Below, piece after piece: positions 24,393 through 35,518 of a DNA stretch of 64,000 nt. This stretch comes from Hesseltinella vesiculosa (taxonomy: Eukaryota; Mucoromycota; Mucoromycetes; Mucorales; Cunninghamellaceae), in contig MCGT01000010.1 in the NCBI GenBank assembly GCA_002104935.1, positions 434,001 to 498,000 on the forward strand, read 5' to 3'. The notes under the pieces were generated by a model. The model saw only the letters and a list, made by a program, of their open reading frames with translations. It was not told the origin of the DNA and ran no database searches. Position numbers and translations under genes: made by a program. Position 1 is the first letter of the stretch. Every line of letters starts with the position of its first letter.

Positions 24393-24454
24393 GGTAGGCG
24401 GGTCACCAGAGCATGGATAAGAAAGAAAAAAAAAAAAAAAGGTACTCCAACGAA

Positions 24455-24712
24455 ATGGCCATTCAAAATTTCTTCAAGAACAAAGTGAAAGCTCCTGCAG
24501 CCACCACCGATACCCAAGAGGCCACGGAAGCACAAGTCAAGTTTTTGATGGACGTGATGCGCACCACCAAGACACCAGATGTCCTGGGCCAATTCCTCGA
24601 CCCGATGGGAAAACAGCACTCTGGCAACGTCGGGATCGATGTGACAAACACCCGTAAGTCGTGAACATTTTTTTAACCGAGGCTGATCTGGTCGTTGTGA
24701 TTAGGCGCCTAA
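24455..24712 (+). CDS. Small protein of 68 residues, unknown function
   Basis: Exons 24455-24653 and 24705-24712; intron 24654-24704 (GTAAGT...TTAG) ends two codons before the stop, giving a 68-residue product. Start chosen by TATA spacing; an upstream in-frame ATG at 24413 would add 14 mostly Lys residues encoded by a poly-A tract. The N-terminus MAIQNFFKNK has the hydrophobic-x-x-Phe-Phe arrangement of a PCNA-interacting peptide but lacks the usual Gln, so this is only suggestive. The rest (TEAQVKFLMDVMRTTKTPD) could form a helix. AATAAATAA after the stop could serve in polyadenylation. I recognise no family. Its 3' end faces glycogen synthase. Confidence 0.55.
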
Positions 24713-24918
24713 AATGAATGAACACCCGCTCTGTTAATCGCATGTATTATCTTGAAACACCCAATTCGTCCAAGTAATAAATAATCCGTTTTCGTTAAAC
24801 AATAACTTAAGTGTCACTTCAAGATGCCGTTGGATGCATGGGTGTTTGGGCGGGTTTTTCCATTTTTTTACTGGTGATACAAAGGGGCAGATCATTGCGG
24901 GGAGGGGGTGACCTATTT

Positions 24919-27403
24919 CTAATGGGAGTGGTTTTCCTTCTTTTTTTCCAGGACTGTTTCCAGTTTGAGCTTATCCAGAGATTCCAAGATATCATCCGTG
25001 CCGGCGTTGCCTTGGAAGGCAGGGATCTTCTTGCGTCGATGGTGCAAGACAAAATCGGTTTGGTCTTCGTCGTCGTCGTCGTCAAAGAAGTTGGTGGCAC
25101 CGCTGATGCGGGGGCTGACGGGTGCCGAGGGTGGGCGAGGCACTTTGGAGTTGGTGATGTCAAACAGGTGGTCGTCGTCGTCACTTTCGTCAAACGAGTC
25201 AGGGTACAAACGTCGAAGAGCCAGTTGGCGAGCCTTCATGTATTCCAATCCCATGCGCTTCCAGTCCAGCAAATCGGAGAGGCGTTCTGTACGATTGCGT
25301 TGGTTGATGCGTTGACGACGGGTCTTTTGACAGAAGCGGAACATCTGGTCACTGAGCTGCTGCAAGGATTCCTCCACGCCCTTTAAGCGGCGGTCCATCA
25401 CGTAAATGCCATAGTCTTCACAGTTTTCAATGTTCTCCTCCATGAAGCAACCAAATCCAGAAAGGCTGGGTGCAAAAAAAAAGTGAGCGTCAGATCTTCG
25501 TTTCTTTCAGACAAGGTAGCAGCTTACTTTGTGGAGATGGAAGGGACGCCAAGGACGGTGCATTCGGCAGGTGTGTAGCCCCAAGGCTCATAATAAGATG
25601 GGAACACGCCAAGATGGCAGCCACGTACAAATTCTTCATAGTCCATGCCGAGCAAGGGGTTATTGGCGTTCAGAAATTCAGGATGGAAGATCACCTTGAC
25701 GCGGTCCTCGGGGCGGTTGAAGAGCTGCAGTCGGCGTAAATGCGTCAGCACCGGATCCGTTTCATTGTCCACAATGTTGTGTGTGACAATGGGGGGAAGC
25801 GTGCTGCGTTTGAGGGCAAACATGCGGCGCTTCAGCAGCACTTTGTCTTCTTCTGATAACAAATCTTCAGGCTTTAGTTCGTGCTGTCTAAAAAGAAAGG
25901 CGGGGTTCCGATTGAGGCGAGTGCTCTCTCTCTCTTCCTTTTTCTCTTTACCTCAGCGCTGTTTCATAGATACGTTTGCCGATTCTATCCTGGATTTCGG
26001 CTACGGTGGCATCCAGCTGCTTGGTGACGGCTTGACCTTTGAGGGCTTCGACATTGAAGGATCGTGTGACGGTAGGCATGATGATAAAGGCAACCACGGT
26101 GGTTTTTGATTTGGCAGCTTTCAGGCGATTGTTGAGACCTAGGATGGAGAGGGGGGACTGGGTTCAACGACGCTTCTTCAACCAAGATGCAGAAACATAA
26201 AAAACTTACGGCCAAGAGATTCCACATACATATCCACACCTTTGTTTCTGTATTCGTAGCGGCCAGCCGTAAACATGTAGATTGTGTCGTCCAGATCAAA
26301 GTCGTAGTGGCCGTAAAAATGGCCCCGCACAAACTCGTTGATTTTTTCCTTGCTGTTTAAATGGAGATTTTGGAATTGATGGGGAGCCGAGAACTTGACC
26401 ACGTTGAGGCCATTGGGCAGCACACCGTCTGGGAGAGGGGGAAAGTTAAAGAGCAAGGCCAAACCGCCGGTTTTTTTTTTTTTTTACCAGGTTTTCGTTT
26501 CAAGAGATGCTCGCTTTCATAGGCGGTGATGTGGCTGACGGTGGTAAAGACGGTGCTGCAGTGGGCAGCGGCGCGTTCAATGCAATAGCGATGGTAGATG
26601 CCTCTCTTGCCAGCTTCTTCGTCGACGTCAAATTTGTTGAGGTTGTTATAGAAATCGGTGGAGCCGGCGCAAAGATATCTTCCAAGTAAGGTGGCGTGGG
26701 TTGTAAATACGGTTGTGATAGGTAGCTTGCGTTTCTGGATGAGAGGGATGGCGACGCCGGCCTGCCACTCATGGAAATGGCCAATGACGGCCGGGTCGTT
26801 TGGCTTGTCAAACTGAAAGAAAGAAAAGCGTGAGGCGGCTGGGTGGGTGATTTGTCATACCTTTGCCACCATGTCAGCCAAGAACCAAGTGGCCAAGTAG
26901 CCGAGCAAGACAGCGTCGTTTGTTTCAATGTCAGAGGGTGGGGTGGGGATACCAGCTGTGTTCCACAGATCGCCTTTCCACTCGTCCAGTTTATGGGCGC
27001 TTGCACCAAGGTCAAAGAGCAGCACATAAGGAGCGCCTTCAATCAGCCAACGGCCAAACAAGTACTTGACGCCTTGCTGTTCCATGCTGTCCAAAACCTC
27101 CTTCATGAGAGGATTTGGAATGTCTGGCACGACTTCGACTTCCATGGGGGCTTTCTGGTGATTCAATGGACCAATCAAACAGTAATGGTCGCCATATTCT
27201 TTGACGGTAATGGGAACCTTTGTACGAATGACGGTGTAGATACCACCCACTAGGTGTGTTCATGAAAAACGGGTTAGGTCCATTGTTTATCCGTCATGAC
27301 CAAGGCTCCATTCACCAAGATCTGCAAAGATTTACTTGCCTTTGTTGGCCACTTCCCATGCGCATTCAAATAAGTAGGGATTGTACACATCTTTTTTTGT
27401 CAT
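24919..27403 (-). CDS. GSY1: Glycogen synthase (GT3 family)
   Basis: Extends alpha-1,4-glucan from UDP-glucose in the cytosol. Exons 27340-27403, 26861-27249, 26488-26812, 26210-26428, 25952-26138, 25528-25887, 24919-25465; 696 residues (yeast Gsy2 705). The donor-binding segment EVANKVGGIYTV spans intron 1. [19 protein letters not shown] and [20 protein letters not shown] follow. Catalytic acids lie in [16 protein letters not shown] (E-x7-E). The Arg cluster [15 protein letters not shown] is the glucose-6-phosphate sensor of the family. The tail ([13 protein letters not shown] and an Asp run) resembles the phosphoregulated C-terminus. Intron 1 (27250-27339) starts with GC (AAAG|GCAAGT), required to keep ANKVGG in frame. 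Confidence 0.97.
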
Positions 27404-27761
27404 TGCAAAAGAGATAGAGTCCAAGATTGGTGAGCAGAGAAAAAAAGAACACGGTTATTTTTTTTTCTATTTTTCATTGCGTTGGGGCGATAATGATGGT
27501 TTTTCAAGCAGCGCTTTTTTCCATATCCAGCTATTGATCCTGGCTTGCAAACAAATAGAAAGATGTGGAGTTGACAATTGCTTGTCAAACGAGCCAACAA
27601 AGTGACAAATGGTTGTGTAACAGACCAAATGGGGTGTTCCCTTCCGTCTCCCTTGTCATTGTTTGTCCCGAAATGTAGGGTTTTATTCTATCGAGCTACA
27701 TTTCTGTAGCTATTTGACAACAAAAAAAAAAAAAAAGGCATGCGTCTTTTTTGAATACAGT
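27404..27761. other. Glycogen synthase promoter region and 3' flank of the kinase gene
   Basis: No gene or recognisable element beyond homopolymer tracts. Confidence 0.5.
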
Positions 27762-29889
27762 TTATTCGTCATCCCTCTGGCTGTCATAGCTTGACCACTG
27801 TCGGCTAGCTTGCGTGATGGTGTCAAAAGGAATGGAGTAGATAGCATCGCTTTGATTTTGGTCATCGTGTTGAAAAGGCTCGGCCATGTAAAGACTGTCG
27901 GCGTTGCCAAAGGAGTAGCCTTGAAAGAGGTCCGATGCATGATCGGTGTGGGTTTCTGTTGGACTGAGTCGGGGGGTCATGTTGAGATAGTCGGGGTCAA
28001 AGTGGCTAAAGTCGGCGCTGGATTGAATGTTTGGCAAGTACAGAGGTTTGATGCGTTTGTAGTAGACGTCTGGCCATTCTAGAGAGTCAAAGTAAGGGTG
28101 GGAGCGGATGTTGATGGGACCCTCGGGTCCAGTGCCAAGCCGCCTGAGGGGGTTGCGTTCGAGGAGGCCGGCGATCATGTTGGTGGTGACGGGATCCATG
28201 TCTTCGGGGAACTCCAATGGGTCATGGAGCACCCGTTGGTAGACGGCAACATGGGTCTCGGCCCAAAAGGGAATAATGCCCACCAGCATCTCGTACAGGA
28301 TGGTGCCCAGGCTCCAAAAGTCCACAGCGATCGTATAGGGTTGGCTGGCTAGGACTTCCGGAGCGATGTATTCGGCCGTGCCGCAAAAGGTGTTGGTCCG
28401 TTGGTTCGTGATGTCGATCTCGTCCAACTGGAATTGTTTCGACAGGCCAAAATCAGTGAGGATGATATGTCCATCAGCAGCCAAGAGGATGTTTTCTGGC
28501 TTCAGATCTCTGAAGAAAGACGATGAGATGCCCGACCGTCGTTTGTTTTCTTTTTCCTACCGATAAAGAATGGCCAGACGATGCAGCTCTTGCAAGCCAA
28601 GGATGATTTCAGCCGTGTAGAGACGGCATCGGTCGGGATGGAATTTGCCAAAGATGGCCAATTGGGTGGCCAGATCGCCACCAGCATGGTAATCCAGGAC
28701 CAAAAAGAGCTGTTGGGCATCTTGAAAGGCATGATGCAGTCGGATCAAAAAGGGATGGGAGATGCGCGCAGTTGTGGCAAGGATGTTGCGCTCCATGAGG
28801 GTGTGTGCCACTTCATTTTCTTGTACCACATGCTGTTTGCGGATGGCCTTGAGCGCCAGCAGTTGATTGGCACCATATTTCCTAACCAAAAACACCTGCA
28901 TGAAAAAGGGAAAGACAGTGGGTCAAAAACGCGGGTATGTCTCCTTTTGTTTTGCCTCTTACCTTTCCCATGCCACCTTTGCCGATGACTTTGATGAACT
29001 GAAAATGCTGGATGGTGATACGGGAAGGATGGTTGGGGTCTAGTAAGTCATGAGAGAGAGGATCATCACTGCTGGGGCCTCTAGCAATGGAAGGGAGTGA
29101 GGAGATGGACGAGCATGTGGTCATGGAGTTACGCCTTCGAGAGGGGAGATTGGTAGGCCGGGGACTGGCCCAGGAGGTCATGCGGCGTAAAGAAGTCGTC
29201 CATCCGCCATGGGAAGTGGTAGACGATCGGGGGGAACGGGAGGGCAGGGCAGGCTTGTCGACAGGTAGGATGCTATCATGCAGTTGGTCCTGGTGATGCT
29301 GTCGTAGCAGATGGCGAACAAAGGCGAGAGGCGTGACACGGTCTTCTTCGCGCTGGGCAGACAAGAAATCGCGGAGGAGTGAGCTGGTGCGGAGGTGAGG
29401 ATCGGCATAGCATTGGCGTAAGAAGGTTTCTATCTTTTCCGGATTGGAACGATGTCGTTCCTTGAGAAAGATAGACCGCCAACCGTGTCGCTGTTTCTGC
29501 AGCACATCGTCTAATAGTGGGAAGGTCACTTTGGGTAGCTTCTGGAAAACCTCACTGACCTATGAAAAAGAGGGGGTGAACCTTGGCTCTTTCGAGGAGA
29601 TGGCTTGTACCTTTTCGTTAAACAGTGCAAAGTCATCAATGTATCGCACCAGGTAGCGACTATATTGCTTGTCCTCGAGGAAGATATTAAATACCTGAGC
29701 AAAAAAATAAATGAGACTTGTTTTTGTCCTGGTTTTTTTTTTTTATGATGGACTTGCATTGACCAAATGAGACACTCGTTTTTTGGTATTTTTGTTGCGC
29801 TTGGTAATTAGAATGGTGGTCTCAAATACAGCGATCTCCAAGCGATCTTGGAGGTGATTGGGTTGGGGTATGGGTCTTTGATCCGTCAT
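27762..29889 (-). CDS. PX-domain AGC serine/threonine kinase (SGK3-like architecture)
   Basis: Predicted phosphoinositide-responsive kinase. Exons 29764-29889, 29611-29694, 28963-29559, 28561-28895, 27762-28509; 629 residues. Residues about 15-130 form a PX-like domain (VFETTILITK, then FLEDKQYSRYLVRYIDDFALF and FPLLD). A Ser-rich linker leads to the kinase domain (about 256-525): glycine loop GKGGMGKVFLV, ALKAIRK lysine, HRD variant YRDLKPEN, DFG, and activation loop TNTFCGTAEYIAPE with the PDK1-site Thr. The AGC tail has a turn-motif-like LSPTE and a complete hydrophobic motif FQGYSF. Known fungal Ypk kinases carry C2-like N-termini, so the PX module is notable. The exon 1 donor (TTG|GTCAAT) is weak and needs transcript support. 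Confidence 0.88.
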
Positions 29890-30844
29890 GGTAGACGATT
29901 AAAAGAGAGGCGGTAAAAGAAGGTATAGGAAAAGAAAGATCAAGAGGTAAGGAAAAAAAAGCCGAGTCCTTTTTTCTCTCTTCTCTTCTACTTTTAATTC
30001 TAAAGGAATAGGAAAGGGGTATTTCTAAAGGAAGAAAAATGAAAGAAGTGAATGGAGATGCAATACGGAAAAGAAGAGAAATAAAAAAAAATTATTTCAG
30101 GGCAGCCCGACCAAATTTGGCGACGAAGCACTTTTTCCGGCTTTTCATTGTTGCACGCACTTGCCAAATAAAAAAAGGATCAGCCCTAGACAGATCAATT
30201 GTTTCTTTTCATCTTTCTTGGCTTTGTTGGACGCCCAATCGATTGGACCAATCACAATCCAATGGTCATTGGTGTCCATGGTGACTCTTTCCTTTGCCGG
30301 GGACCAGCTTGGCTAACCCATTTTTGTTTCAAAAAAGGGAATTGTCTTGTTCCCTCCTGGTTTGGCCACCTTTTTTCTACCCATTACGTCACTCGGATGA
30401 AAAAGTCCAATGAACAGGACGGCCTAACAACGGATGATAACAAAAGAAAAAAAAATAAAAGCCAAGACCAACAAACTCGTCTTTCACGCCAAGGTGAGGG
30501 GATTTTCTCAACCGGAAAACAAATAAACACATTATTATTTTATTTTTCTTTTTTTGCATGTATACGGGCCCCCCCCCAAAAGGTCTACAGATAAAAAAGA
30601 TGACTAGACACTCCATGGAGCTGACGTGATATCAAGCGCACACATGAAACCTCTATCATGAAAAAAGGAGAAAACCGCTTGGCGCCAATCATCAATGGCC
30701 GAGGTCACGCTTTTTTCAAGCACGCCAATGAAGCCCAGTTGGGGTCTACCAATCATGGGAGGAGTGTGAGAAAGAAAAAAAGAACTTAAACGGTGAGAGT
30801 TGCGTTTTTTTTTGTTTTTTCCTTTTTTTCTTATCTATTTCATT
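29890..30844. other. Divergent intergenic region (kinase / subtilase promoters)
   Basis: About 950 bp with CCAAT-containing segments (near 30,238-30,265) and poly-A/T runs. No gene supported. It should carry the promoters of both flanking, divergently transcribed genes. Confidence 0.5.
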
Positions 30845-32282
30845 ATGAAGTTGTCCATTCTCACCACTGCCTTGTTGTTGACCGGTTATGCTGTAGCTAT
30901 CCCTTTTCAAAACGGAGAAGACCTCGCTCCTTTATACGCTGATTCTGAAGAAACGGTGGCAGATTCCTACATTGTGGTGCTACGTGATCACCTCAATGTC
31001 AAGGACATGCAAGACCACACTGCTTGGATTAACACCTTGGCCACCCACGACAAATGGTCCCTGTCCAGCTGGCTGAACCCTTCCGAAGCAACCTATGGTA
31101 TTAAGCATGTCTATGACCACGTTGGCCTGAAGGGTTACTCGGGCAAGTTTGATGAACGTATCATTGATTTGATTCGTGGTTCGAAAGATGTAAGTGACCA
31201 CCTTCGGTTTTTTTTTCCCACCGACGAGGCTGACCCTCTGTCCATAGGTCTTGTATGTGGAAAAGGATACCATGATGTATGCGAATGAATTGCAACGCAA
31301 CGCTCCCTGGGGTCTTGCCCGAGTGTCTCATCGCAAACGCCTGACCTTCAAGGACTTTAACAAGTATGACTATGATGAAAATGCTGCCGGGGAAGGCATC
31401 AAAGTGTATGTGATTGATACTGGTATCAATGTGAACCATGTGGACTTTGAAGGCCGTGCCACCTGGGGCGCCACCATCCCCACCGGCGATGAAGACGAAG
31501 ATGGGAATGGACATGGTTCCCACTGTGCTGGTACCATTGCTGGTAAACGCTATGGTGTGGCCAAAAAGGCCGAGCCCGTCGCCGTCAAAGTCTTGCGCTC
31601 CAATGGCTCCGGCACCACCTCCGATGTCGTCCAAGGCGTCGAATGGGCCACCCTGACCCACCAAAAGGCAGCCGAAGCGGCCAAGAAGTCTGGTGCCAAG
31701 TTCAAGGGCTCCGTCGCCAACATGTCTCTGGGCGGTGGCAAGTCCCGCTCCTTGGAAATGGCCGTCAACGGTGCTGTCGATGCTGGTGTTGTTTTCGCTG
31801 TTGCTGCTGGTAAAAAAGTTGAAACGAAAAAGGTTTGCTGCGGGCTCACCCCCATTTTTTTAATAGGTAATGATAATGCCGACGCATGCAACGTTTCACC
31901 TGCTGCTGCCGAAAATGCCATCACCGTGGGTGCCTCGACCTTGTCAGATGACCGCGCCTACTTCTCCAACTATGGCACCTGTGTGGATGTCTTTGCTCCT
32001 GGTTTGAACATTGAATCGATCTGGCGTGGCAGCAAATATGCTACCAACACTATTTCCGGCACCTCCATGGCTTCACCCCATGTCGCTGGCTTGGCTGCTT
32101 ATTTGTTGAGCACTTTGGAACAAGATGCCAGCCCCAAACAAATCAAGGATCTGATCCTGTCATTGGCCACCAAGAACGTCCTCACTGACATTGGCCGAGG
32201 CTCGCCCAATTTGTTGATCAACAACGGTTACGCCAATGATTTCCGTGACCTCTTCAAGGATACCTTTGCTGGTGATTACTAA
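30845..32282 (+). CDS. Secreted subtilisin-like serine protease (S8A, proteinase K/cerevisin type)
   Basis: Endopeptidase made as a pre-pro-enzyme. Exons 30845-31189, 31248-31809, 31867-32282; 440 residues. A signal peptide (MKLSILTTALLLTGYAVA) precedes an I9 inhibitor prodomain (SYIVVLRDHLNVKDM ... VLYVEKDTMMY). The catalytic triad is D172 in VIDTGIN, H204 in GNGHGSHCAG and S369 in SGTSMASPHVAG. The oxyanion region is AAGNDNADACN, rebuilt across intron 2 (31810-31866). The mature N-terminus probably follows residue 125 (NAPWGLAR). Both vacuolar cerevisin-like and extracellular proteinase K-like enzymes share this layout; no C-terminal extension or retention signal is seen, so secretion is favoured. 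Confidence 0.96.
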
Positions 32283-32888
32283 ACCTGCTCTTCTCCCTCC
32301 TTCATTCCCCCCCCCCATGCTTATCCTGGATTTTCCCCCTGCTTTTCTGTAGTTGTAGCTGTTGATCGCTGACCTTTTTTTTCATTTTTTTTTTTCATTT
32401 CATTATGCGAGTAAATATTTTATGAATTTTTATTGTTTTCAGAAAATGAAACAATGAACACATGAGCAGAAAAGGAAAAAACGAAAAGAAAAAGGCAACT
32501 GGCTGCGGCTGACTCCTATTTTTTTACGACTACCGGATCAACTGATCAGAATGTCGTCAAGAACAAAAAAAAAAAAAAAAAGCCTAGGCCAGACTGTGTG
32601 CAGACCCTGTGACAGCCAAAGACAAGCAGAATCGTTCTCTTACAGCCCAGCCAAGGGTCTGATACTTTCTCGGCTTCTCAAGCCATCCGAGTGGATGTAG
32701 TCGTCATGATCCAACTTATCGTCTTCAAATCGTCAATGTTTTCAAAACGACTGCCACCGACAGCCCAGACAATTCAATCTCCGGCCAGCCTCAAGCTGGA
32801 GGAGGATTTTTTTTTCAGCGACGGGTGCTGTTTATTTTCTTATTTTTTTTTTTTTTTGTTTGGATCACCCCCATCGTTCAACGCAATC
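32283..32888. other. Intergenic, subtilase 3' flank and BUD31 promoter
   Basis: Several poly-A/T runs. An open frame continues upstream of the BUD31 ATG but is interrupted by T tracts and lacks family similarity, so it is treated as 5' UTR or upstream sequence. Confidence 0.5.
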
Positions 32889-33469
32889 ATGCCCAAGATC
32901 CGCACCACTCGAACAAAACGACCTCCTGAAGGGTTTGATGAAATCGAACCGACCTTGGAAGAATTTGCTCGCAAAATGAAAGACGGTAAATCAATCAAAA
33001 AAAACACATCCGAGTGTCTCACCTCTTGCTGTTGCATGGAAATGCTGTTAGTGGAAAACGAACCTCATGAAGGCAAACGAGTGGTAGAAAGCACATGGCC
33101 AGTGTTCCGCATCCACCATCAGCGATCACGATACATCTACGATTTGTTCTACAAGCGCAAGGCCATCTCACGGGATCTGTACGATTATTTGCTCAAAAAC
33201 AAATTTGCTGATGCCAATTTGATTGCGAAATGGAAAAAGGTAATCAAAGCAGATGACAGCCATCCGAGAGACGCAACCACTCACTTTTTTTTTTTTTTTT
33301 TTTTTCACAGCCCGGGTTTGAAAAATTATGTTGTTTGCGTTGTATTCAGCCTCGAGATACCAGCTTTGGCACCACTTGCATTTGCCGCGTGCCCAAAGAA
33401 AAGCTTCCAGAAGGCAAAAAGGTTGAATGTGTACATTGTGGTTGCCGTGGGTGCGCAAGTGGCGATTAG
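32889..33469 (+). CDS. BUD31: Pre-mRNA splicing factor BUD31/G10
   Basis: Spliceosome component (NineTeen-complex associated; retention/splicing in yeast). Exons 32889-32985, 33052-33239, 33311-33469; 147 residues, usual length about 144-157. Conserved blocks: [48 protein letters not shown], and the Cys-rich C-terminus LCCLRCI ... CICRVPK ... [13 protein letters not shown] that binds three zinc ions in homologues. The start ATG is the first giving the family N-terminus MPKIRTTR. Introns are GT-AG; intron 2 has an 18-nt T tract immediately before CACAG. Confidence 0.97.
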
Positions 33470-33557
33470 AACTGTTACCTCCGTCAAGGTACCAAGGGGA
33501 ATCCTCATCCGTCAATAAAAGAGAGGTGATTTATCCTTAGGCTGGCATCAAAAGACG

Positions 33558-34433
33558 TCAAGACATAGTAGATGGTGAAGGGGGGGAATAAGTGGCGCAA
33601 AAGGAAAGCCAAAAGGTAGGACTGTTGGGTTGGTGATCGTTGTGAGGGGTACATTCCATTTGGATGTGCTCAAAGTGGAATGCCTGCAACAGCCGGTGGA
33701 GGTCCTCCTTGCCAAAGTAGTATTTCAAGGTGTGGTGGCGTTCAATGGTACCTGTACAAGGCAAGGCAACATGACAACCAACAAAGAGGCCACCGGGTCG
33801 AAGCCATTGGACAATGCGGCCGACGAGGGCACGAACTTGGGCTTCAGAGGTTAAGAGATGGATCAGGCTGTTGGTCATGATCACCGAGGCGGGCTTTGGC
33901 GGTAGATTCATAGTAAACATGTCACCGGTGACGAATTGGATGGGGCAATGGTTGTGATCTTCAAACAAATCATAGCCGCAATTGATATAATGCTGAGATT
34001 GATCCACGCCCATTAATGCATGACCTGGATAGCCGTCCACAAACAATTGCCGAAGGTCAGTGCCTGAAGAAATAAAGTTTGTGAGCGTGACCCATCTGAT
34101 CAGCTTGTGAAGGTACCTGCACAGCAGCCAATGTCAATCAAAAGGGGATCAGACTGTGTCTGGCCATCTTCGAGGATCTTGGAATAATAAAAGCGGGGTC
34201 GGATGCGAGGCGTGGAAAAGCGAAACGTGTCGATGCATCGAAATGGAGGACCATGCTACGGCAAAAAGAGATAATTAAAAATGGGGTAGGTTAGAAAGTG
34301 GCCCTAGCCACTTTTAAGCCTTCACCTGCAAAAGCTGAAGTCGCATTTTTGATAAATGACGTTCCAGATTTTCTTTGGAGTCAAAACCGACATACTCCTT
34401 ATATAACTGGAAGGTTTCGTCTTCGATGATCAT
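33558..34433 (-). CDS. SAM-dependent methyltransferase, class I
   Basis: Predicted S-adenosylmethionine methyltransferase; substrate unknown. Exons 34326-34433, 34117-34255, 33558-34063; 250 residues. Motif I is LLIDIGCCAGTDLRQL (split by intron 34064-34116), followed by ALMGVDQS (acidic residue for ribose), QFVTGDMF, the post-motif SVIMTNSLIHLL and WLRPGGLFVGCHV. The distribution fits small-molecule or RNA cap-type methyltransferases. RKRF...KYYFG-like features seen in cap guanine-N7 enzymes are only weakly matched (HTLKYYFGKEDL), so no closer call is made. The start at 34433 follows two long T tracts; an earlier in-frame ATG (34538) would insert a Phe run and is rejected. Ends 88 bp from the BUD31 stop, convergent. 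Confidence 0.8.
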
Positions 34434-35422
34434 TGAGATGAGGTCAATGAAAAAAAAAAAAAAATGAAAAAAAAAAAGAAGCCGACAACCTCGGCGCTTG
34501 CCGTGGGGCAATTCACCATCCGACGCAGTGTTATTCAATCGCCGACCCTGTTTTGCCTAGATCAAAAAAACCATGCGTCCAAATGAAATCAAAAAAGCAG
34601 TACGGTTCTTTTCGAAATGTAAAGTCATGGGTTACTTATTGTTGACTAGAGATGAGCTTAATTTTTCCAAGCGATGGATTTTAAACTGTATTTTTTTATG
34701 TTAGCATTGGTGAAATGGAGACAAACAACGAGGGAACATCCCGCACCCTTATCGAGAAATTCTAGAATGGAAGCCAAAACACAGATCAGCAGCATTTTAT
34801 CCCTTCATCCGAATCTTCCTTTTGTCCCCCCTCCCACAGCTGTTTTGCATGTGACTTCAATAACAAAATGCGTCTTTTTGCTGTCAAAACGAGTTTCAGC
34901 AAAAAAAAGGCACTTGCCTTTTTAGAGAATAAAGAGAAGTTTCCAACGTTGCAAGATGATCGCTTTTTTTTTTTTTTAATGCTCGTGGCTGGATTGGTCC
35001 TCCGCCGTATCCCATTCTTTTTTTGTTCCTTTCTCAATCCTGACTGTTCCAACGCATCTTTTTCATGACGAGGCACGGTGTCATTATTATTTTTTCCTTC
35101 TGAAATCGCCAACACTGCAGAAGCAGCGTTTCTATTTTTATGTACGCTTTAATATATTTCTCCTATAACACCAAGGGGATCGAGAAGATGGAGACCACCT
35201 CCTTCAATTCTTGGGTTTCTTTCCTGTATTTCCAGCAAAAAACTAAAAACTTTTTTTTTTTTTGCATTTGCCACAATCTGCCTAAAGGGTCAACGGGAAT
35301 TGAAACGCTACCTAGCCCTCTTCCCCCTAATTTCCTTGACCCCCCCAAAAAAAATACAATAACCTCCTCTTTCACTTTTTGTTCCCCTGATGAAAAAACA
35401 CGCATTGGGGTGACCCTCTCTC
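34434..35422. other. Intergenic, no supported gene
   Basis: About 1 kb, AT-rich. I looked specifically on the + strand for calcineurin catalytic motifs (GDxHG, GDYVDRG, GNHE) that could belong to the downstream calcineurin-tail gene and saw none. Confidence 0.6.
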
Positions 35423-35430
35423 TATAAATA
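35423..35430 (+). promoter_or_regulatory. TATA box of the calcineurin-tail gene
   Basis: TATAAATA, 89 nt before the ATG, followed by a CT-rich stretch typical of a fungal transcription start region. A second TATATAAA (35503-35510) lies too close to the ATG to be the functional box. Confidence 0.55.
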
Positions 35431-35518
35431 TGGGCATGCTGTTCGTCTCTTTTTTATTTTTTTCATTCCTTTTTTTATATACTCATTTTAGACGTCTCTC
35501 TCTATATAAATATTCACC

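Noticed and set aside
32691..32888. N-terminal extension of BUD31 by 66 codons
   Set aside because: It contains poly-T-encoded Phe runs and lies before the family-standard MPKIRTTR start.
34434..34538. 35-codon extension of the methyltransferase
   Set aside because: It adds a Phe-rich run from two T tracts; the ATG at 34433 gives a normal N-terminus.
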